This document shows positions 59,173 to 64,000 of a stretch of 64,000 nucleotides of DNA, piece by piece (the first letter of the stretch is position 1; each line of letters opens with the position of its first letter). A program made the translations under genes and the position numbers. Source of the DNA: Pachyseris speciosa (taxonomy: Eukaryota; Cnidaria; Anthozoa; Scleractinia; Pachyseridae); NCBI GenBank assembly GCA_016490735.1, contig JAEMWC010000209.1, positions 753,501 through 817,500 of the forward strand, given 5' to 3'. The notes under the pieces are model-generated. The model made no database searches, was not told the origin of the DNA, and saw only the letters and a list, made by a program, of their open reading frames with translations.

Positions 59173-59927
59173 ACATAATAGTTTGACGGAACAATTATTG
59201 ATAATTTTCGCTATTAAAATATTTTATTAAATTCAAAGCAGGATCTGTGGATGCCAGTTGCGATTTCCGCATTTGATTTGTTTTGCTCATGACAATAGCT
59301 TAGGTTGCGCACGAAACTTTTCCACCTGCGTTCCACCTGTCGTTTTAGTCGCCCCACAGCAGCCACAGGGCCTCCTCGGTACTTGCAAGCTAACAACATG
59401 ATTAGATCAGGAATAATCTGCGTTATAATGTTACTTTTCGATGAGTTCTTCACAGCTTCCAAATTCTCCTTCACTCCTACCTAATTAGCTATTCTTCCTG
59501 TTAACCAATGAAATCAGCAAATGCCTCCTAAATTATTCCTTAGGTTTTGCTGACTCATCCACTGTGTTTTCCATTGGTCCTGTTCGTTTTAATTCTCACC
59601 TTAAACCATGAATGTGAGCTGATGTAATTAGACTAAGTAAACTTCCTGGACGAGAGTCCATACGTAGACATAATTTTGTAAACTCAGTGTCAGACGGAGC
59701 TTAGAAGGAGCTTAGAAGGAGCTAGCCTTCGGGCAAGAATAAAAACAAGCAACCAAGATCCAAAGTACTGGCGGTACCTCTTGCTAACTCATACATGAGG
59801 AGCATCCTTGTGCCAGTACAATAGACAGCGATGATAATTATTAAATCTACTACTATGCAAAGAAGCTTTCCATATCAAGCGTTCAGCACCATCTTTGAAC
59901 ATCGGTTTAAAAGCCAGTAGGGAATAG

Positions 59928-60101
59928 GCCATTTCCGAGTTAATGTCTGCCTCCTCTTCAAAGCGAGTCTAAGTGCGAAGTTTTTGTGATGGTAATTAGT
60001 TCTACTTTACATATAAATGAAAACTAATTTTCATAACAAAAACTTCGCACTTAGACTCGCTTTGAAGAGGAGGCAGACATGAACTCGGAAATGGCCTATT
60101 A
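59928..60101. mobile_element. Hairpin MITE (GGCCATTTCCGAGTT) nested in the right Penelope flank
   Basis: Arms of about 65 bp: TAGGCCATTTCCGAGTTAAT on the left and its complement with small differences on the right (GAACTCGGAAATGGCCTA). The left Penelope flank, inverted, continues without this insert at the equivalent position (near 57330), which shows the pre-insertion sequence. Confidence 0.8.
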
Positions 60102-60469
60102 GGCCTGTTCTTCTGATAGCATTTCTTTGTTTCTGCATTCTCATGTGTATATTAATGCTAATGTACCATCTTGCAGTATTAAAATTTCTGCTACCTGTAT
60201 GTTACTTCAGTCTGAAGATGATATCGAAATATTACAGGTACATCAACGACTCTTTGCATTTGTTGCCTGTGTTATAGACACAATGCATTTACTCGGTATC
60301 ACATTTATTCCCTGTCTCTTAAAATTATCAGTTGGTAGTGGATTTATTGAGTTTTGTCTTCGTCCTTTGAAAGGAAACACAAGAGCGGACGAACAAAACA
60401 GAACTTATGTTATCATCACCCGCAGGATCAGAAACTAACCACTAACAAAACTTTAACCCCGTTCGCTAG

Positions 60470-60680
60470 GTTACTCCCTCAAGTCGGTCTACCTTCCCCT
60501 ACCCCCGTTCCCCGAATTGCTCAGTCAGGTCGGTCCACCCTCCACTCCCCCTGTTCCCTGGATTACTCAATCAAGTCGGTCCACCCTCCCCTGCCCTGCC
60601 CTCCCCTGCCCCTGTTCCCTGGATTACTCAATCAAGTCGGTCCACCCTTCCCTGCCCTGCCCTCCCTTCCCCTCCCTTTT
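60470..60680 (+). repeat. C-rich minisatellite, ~65-75-bp period
   Basis: Three units contain TCCCTGGATTACTCAATCAA and GTCGGTCCACCCT followed by variable CCCTGCCC runs, at about 60494-60540, 60555-60600 and 60617-60660. Confidence 0.75.
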
Positions 60681-60992
60681 CAATGATAGTCAAGATATCA
60701 CTACACCTCACTTATGATATCAAGTTATAGAATTTAAATGTCATCCAAATGTTTACAGCGGTTCTCTGGAAACCAAAAACAAAAAGCTTTTTCAATTCAG
60801 ATTCATTGTGCAATGAGAAGAATGCGCGTGTTGCTCTTGCGACCACCCAAACAATTTTATACTTTACTCGCATCATGCTCTGTTATTTCAAATTTTGAAA
60901 GAAATTAAGATATAGATGGTTTACTGGCATAAACAGCCTTTGGTCAAAGTAATAAGACATTTTTGAGGGCAGTGATACTCTTTAATGTGTTA

Positions 60993-61367
60993 TTAGGTAA
61001 GGTAAAAGACTTCCCAGTCATCAAGTGTGAACTCACTAGTCCCAGCCAGGACTGAGTGCGGGTTCTGTACTCCTTTTGGTACTGAGTAGGAGCGGCCAAA
61101 GTGCAGTGTGTGTGAAAGAAGTCTGTTACTGTTTGCATGGTCAGCGATGTTGATGTCACCCAAATATCCAAATATTGGACCAGAGTTTGGATGCCTGAAA
61201 ATTGCGTGTAATGAGTCTGTCACCAGGCTTTTAAACGGTCCCAGGCCTTCGCTGTTGCGTAGGGAAAAAATAAAGGCATTGGCCGTGGCGCCATAGCCAT
61301 CCCTTAATTCTGATGACAATAAAAACAGACAGGGATCAAACGAGATTGGGATGTTGAAAGTTTGCAA
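60993..61367 (-). CDS. TLDc-domain exon
   Basis: A minus-strand open frame of 124 codons containing DGYGATANAFIFSLRN, HAIFRHPNSGPIFGYLGD and AGTSEFTLDDWEVFYLT. GP.FG..GDI.I.D.ANSN and FLAG...F..D..EVF are hallmark blocks of the C-terminal half of TLDc domains, found in oxidation-resistance proteins and, in cnidarians, in many multidomain proteins. It lacks an ATG of its own (the frame begins with TTG), so it is probably an internal or last exon. No damage is seen in the domain, but expression is unknown. Confidence 0.6.
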   Translation of the reverse strand: MQTFNIPISFDPCLFLLSSELRDGYGATANAFIFSLRNSEGLGPFKSLVTDSLHAIFRHPNSGPIFGYLGDINIADHANSNRLLSHTLHFGRSYSVPKGVQNPHSVLAGTSEFTLDDWEVFYLT

Positions 61368-61724
61368 ACTTCGTAATATTTCAGACTTTACTGTTTGTAC
61401 TATAATTTAATTTAACAAAAGCCCTTTCATTGCTTAGCAAAGACAAACTGTCATTTATACACAAGGCCCTGTGATAAAGGTTAACTAAAATTTGACTTTA
61501 ACAAAAAAACTGCGGATATAAACATGACAAACAAACCACGCATGGTTTAAGAAATTCAATTCATTTATTTAAACGGTTAACGTTTCGTATGTTGCAACAT
61601 GCTATACCTTCAGAAGTGACAGTTATAAAAATGTCGGCGAATTTAACTTAAGGTAAAGTACTGGTACAGAGGTTAAAAATTAACTCCTCATATAAACAAT
61701 AACATCCGGCCAAATTTAATAAAG

Positions 61725-61870
61725 ACGGAGGTTTTCACTGCCAACGTTATCATTGAGGGCAGTTTTGAAGTCCCTAATCAATAACGTCTCTTTCATCCTA
61801 CAGTGTAAATCAGATCGTCCATCTGCTAAAACTTCAAAGTGATCTCATCGGATGTTGTGACCAGTTTAGA
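61725..61870 (-). pseudogene. Second Penelope fragment: extreme C-terminus of the GIY-YIG domain
   Basis: The minus strand reads EHFEVLADGRSDLHCRMKET and LLIRDFKTALNDNVGSENL then RLY and a stop, the typical end of Penelope-like ORFs. The following 3' sequence (61725 to about 61560) contains TGTTGCAACATACGAAACGT, common after such ORFs. No RT is present. Confidence 0.55.
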
Positions 61871-61904
61871 TTGGAGACTTTAACCCCTAAGGGGTCTCCC
61901 TTTA

Positions 61905-61943
<39 letters not shown>

Positions 61944-61983
61944 AAAGTCACTCTTGGACAGGAAGGGGCTAAGCACTAGGGAG

Positions 61984-62327
61984 TCTAAGAAATGACTACG
62001 GCAAAGGCAACGACAACTCCACAAAACAATGGGGCTAATGACAAAAAACAATCGTGCTGCACGTGCAGGATCCATTTTGTACATTTCTTTGCCGTACTCT
62101 GCGAAACATCTACGTGAACGGGCCAATTTCAAAGTTTTTACGACAATGTGAGCACGCAACACTGAATCTTTCATTCTTTACCTTTTCTTCAAAACCGTTC
62201 GTTCTAATCCAGTCTTCGCCCACATTGTACAACTTGAACGAGATAGAATTATCGCAAAATACTTGCGATACCGCAAAGCTATACTTTCAAGCGATATTTT
62301 CTTTGTCGTAGCCGTAGTCATTCCTTA
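61984..62327. mobile_element. MITE family GACGGCAACG, copy 1
   Basis: The ends TAAGAAATGACTACGGCAAA and TACGGC..AGTCATTCCTTA (complement) are inverted. The interior shares CAATGGGGCTAATGA, GTACATTTCTTTGCCGT and CTCTGC.AAACA with copies 2 and 3. Confidence 0.65.
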
Positions 62328-62338
62328 AACTGCCTAAT

Positions 62339-62704
62339 AGGGAGCTTTAGCAACGACGGCGGCGACGGCAACAAAAACGTCCTTTCAAAATATTACTTCT
62401 CGATATTCTAACTCTTTCGCGATTATCTCAATTTGTTTAACATGGAAAATGCTGAGGAACTGTCTAGTGTCTAAATTTCTATAAACGGCGTTAAATTAAG
62501 AAAAAAAGAAACAGACATTTACCGTCATACGCTCACGTTCTCAAGAAAACCTAAAATTTGGTCATTTGACGTTGTTGTTTGTAGAGGACGGCAACGAAAT
62601 GTACAAAACTGTAAAACGCACGTGCAAAGCGATTGTTTTTGCTCATTAACCCCACTGTTTTGTGGCGTTCCCATTGCCGTTGCCGTCCTCTTTGCTAAAG
62701 CTCA

Positions 62705-62707
<3 letters not shown>
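62339..62707. mobile_element. MITE family GACGGCAACG, copy 2
   Basis: GGAGCTTTAGCAACGACGGC at the left and GCCGTCCTCTTTGCTAAAGC at the right are inverted. Interior ACTGTTTTGTGGCG and AACGTGAGC-type words match copy 3 in reverse orientation. A GGCAAC tandem run continues past the right end to 62735. Confidence 0.7.
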
Positions 62708-62737
<30 letters not shown>

Positions 62738-63548
62738 TGGATACCGAGGGAAAGACTGGGGAGAGAACGCGGTTGAAAACATTCAGCACTTGCCAAAATC
62801 GCAGCGGCGACGGCAACTTTTCTAGGTTACCGATTAGCTTCCATTTCATCGTTGTCTTCTTTAAAGGCGGACAGAAATTACCTTTTCATTAGTCATTACG
62901 AAGGCGGGTGATAGATAACGAATAATTTTTACTGTTATGACGTAAAGAAGTCATCGAATCCTGCCAACAATTTTTATCAGTGTTTCGGCTTCGATGAACA
63001 AGAAGACGAGAATCTGTCGGAATTTCGTTTCCATAAACACGATATGCCACTCCTTGCTGAGGTACACCAGCTTATTAATTTTTAAGTCAGAATACAAGAA
63101 GAGAACGATCAGAATAAAATGAAATAAAGGCCCAATTTGCCGCTGTTGTTTCTTTGGAACTCGGCCCAAACAGCGAACGACACTATAAAGTACTGAATTT
63201 TCTTGTCAAATTATTCCAGTGAATTGATAACTGCGTACTTTATCTGCGTATTTAATAAAACTTTTGAAAATAAGATCAGACGTCCTTTACCTTTAAAAAC
63301 GGATGAAGGCGACAGGGGTTTTCATACAAAGCAGACCGATCATTTCGCTTGAGCCTTGATTTATATATTTCGCTCTACAGCAGGCAAAATAGATCTTAAT
63401 CCCCAAACGTCTGCAAACAAGAATACCTGTAAGCTACCTTTAGACTCTAATTATGCGGCAACGTGAAGGCAGACATGCGCATTAGATGATTTGGTTTTTC
63501 CCAGAGGCCTCTCCCGTCGCCGTCGCCGTTGCCGTTGTCGGTGCAATC
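62708..63548. other. No gene recognised; (CGGCAA)n tract at the left
   Basis: Hexamer CGGCAA repeats at 62706-62736 and again GACGGCAAC near 62810. Otherwise short frames only. Confidence 0.45.
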
Positions 63549-63929
63549 TTAGGGAGCTTAAGCGACGACGACGACGACGACGACGACAACGAGAACGCCA
63601 CAAAACAATGGGATTAATGAGCCAAAATAATACTCTGCACGTGCGTTTTACAATTTGGTACATTTCTTTGCCGTCCTCTGCAAAACAACAACGTGAAATG
63701 ACCAAAGTCTAGGTTTTCTCGAGAACGTGAGTGCATCGCGACAAGTTTTTCTTTCGTTTTCGATTCTTTGTTTTAACACCGTTCACAGTAATTTAGGCCC
63801 TAGACAACTCGCCAGCATTTTTCACGTTAAACAAATTGGAATAATCGCGGAAGAGTTACAAAAACGAGAAGTTATATTTTGAAATGACATTCTCGCTGCC
63901 GTCGTCGTCGTCGTTGCTTAAGGTCCCTC
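63549..63929. mobile_element. MITE family GACGGCAACG, copy 3
   Basis: AGGGAGCTTAAGCGACGACG at the left and CGTCGTTGCTTAAGGTCCCT at the right form the inverted ends, each with an expanded (GAC)n/(GTC)n tract. The interior is the reverse complement of copy 2. Confidence 0.75.
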
Positions 63930-64000
63930 TTGTCCCCAGAGGTCGCAATCCTTTTTGACATGCGTGAGGGATCGGGACCTCTGGCCAATATTGGATTTCA

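Larger units (their letters stand above)
57096..60320 (-). mobile_element. Penelope-like element with inverted flanking repeats
   Basis: Left flank 57096-57420 and right flank 59840-60320 are inverted copies (for example TTCAGACTGAAGTAACCAAG on the left against ACTTCAGTCTGAAGATGATA on the right, and TTTGTTGCCTG / CAGGCAACAAA). Between them the minus strand carries a Penelope-type RT fragment, a post-RT region and the GIY-YIG linker. Penelope elements often carry terminal repeats in direct or inverted arrangement; this copy is decayed. Confidence 0.75.

Overview
The window is animal nuclear DNA, most likely from an anthozoan cnidarian (stony-coral type). Reasons: spliced fragments of extracellular-domain genes (PAN/apple, C-type lectin), a TLDc exon, a P2RX7_C exon, tRNA-derived SINEs, Penelope-like and LINE retroelements, and many hairpin MITEs. 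No bacterial, organellar or rRNA genes are seen. There is very little intact host coding sequence; almost everything recognisable is mobile or virus-derived.

The main content is remains of integrated Polinton/Maverick-type (adintovirus-like) double-stranded DNA viruses of two lineages. Element 1 (1 to about 12.8 kb, left end outside the window) is AT-rich and nearly complete: packaging ATPase, coiled-coil/AGN protein, penton, AT-hook core protein, major capsid protein, MTxYHP minor virion protein, adenain-like protease, zinc ribbon, phospholipase-A2-like protein, chromodomain integrase, Bro-N nuclease, AT-hook/zinc-finger protein and protein-primed family B DNA polymerase. Most genes carry frameshifts, but the Bro-N nuclease and ATPase reading frames are open. 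Element 2 (about 16.15-18.25 kb, minus strand) is an AT-rich fragment holding truncated MCP, core protein, an intact penton ORF and a truncated AGN protein. Element 3 (about 23.75-38.47 kb) is GC-rich with the same virion module plus a distinctive right arm: an unknown gene, a large collagen-like fibre protein, a membrane protein, a zinc-ribbon protein and a truncated integrase. A third AT-rich polymerase fragment abuts it (38.47-38.99 kb). A 2.07-kb DNA transposon has split the element 3 minor virion gene.

In the AT-rich elements, gene starts are preceded by a TCTAA box that begins 16 nt before the ATG in six cases and 14 or 17 nt before it in others, sometimes overlapping the stop codon of the upstream gene. 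This is the strongest regulatory signal in the window and resembles the TCTA late-promoter motif described for mavirus and its giant-virus host CroV.

Between and beyond the viral elements: a transposon-type ORF remnant (14.3-15.0 kb), several MITEs, a PAN-domain exon pair (21.2-21.8 kb), SINEs (22.4-22.7 and 46.0-46.3 kb), a P2RX7_C exon (39.2-40.4 kb), a solo-LTR candidate (41.3-41.8 kb), LINE pieces (42.8-43.3, 46.9-48.5 kb), an RPA-like OB-fold ORF (43.6-44.7 kb), a C-type lectin pseudogene (46.4-46.7 kb), a nearly full-length CR1/L2-type LINE (50.5-54.6 kb), a Penelope-like element with inverted flanks (57.1-60.3 kb) that has a MITE nested in one arm, a TLDc exon (61.0-61.4 kb), a second Penelope 3' fragment, and three copies of one MITE family (62-64 kb).
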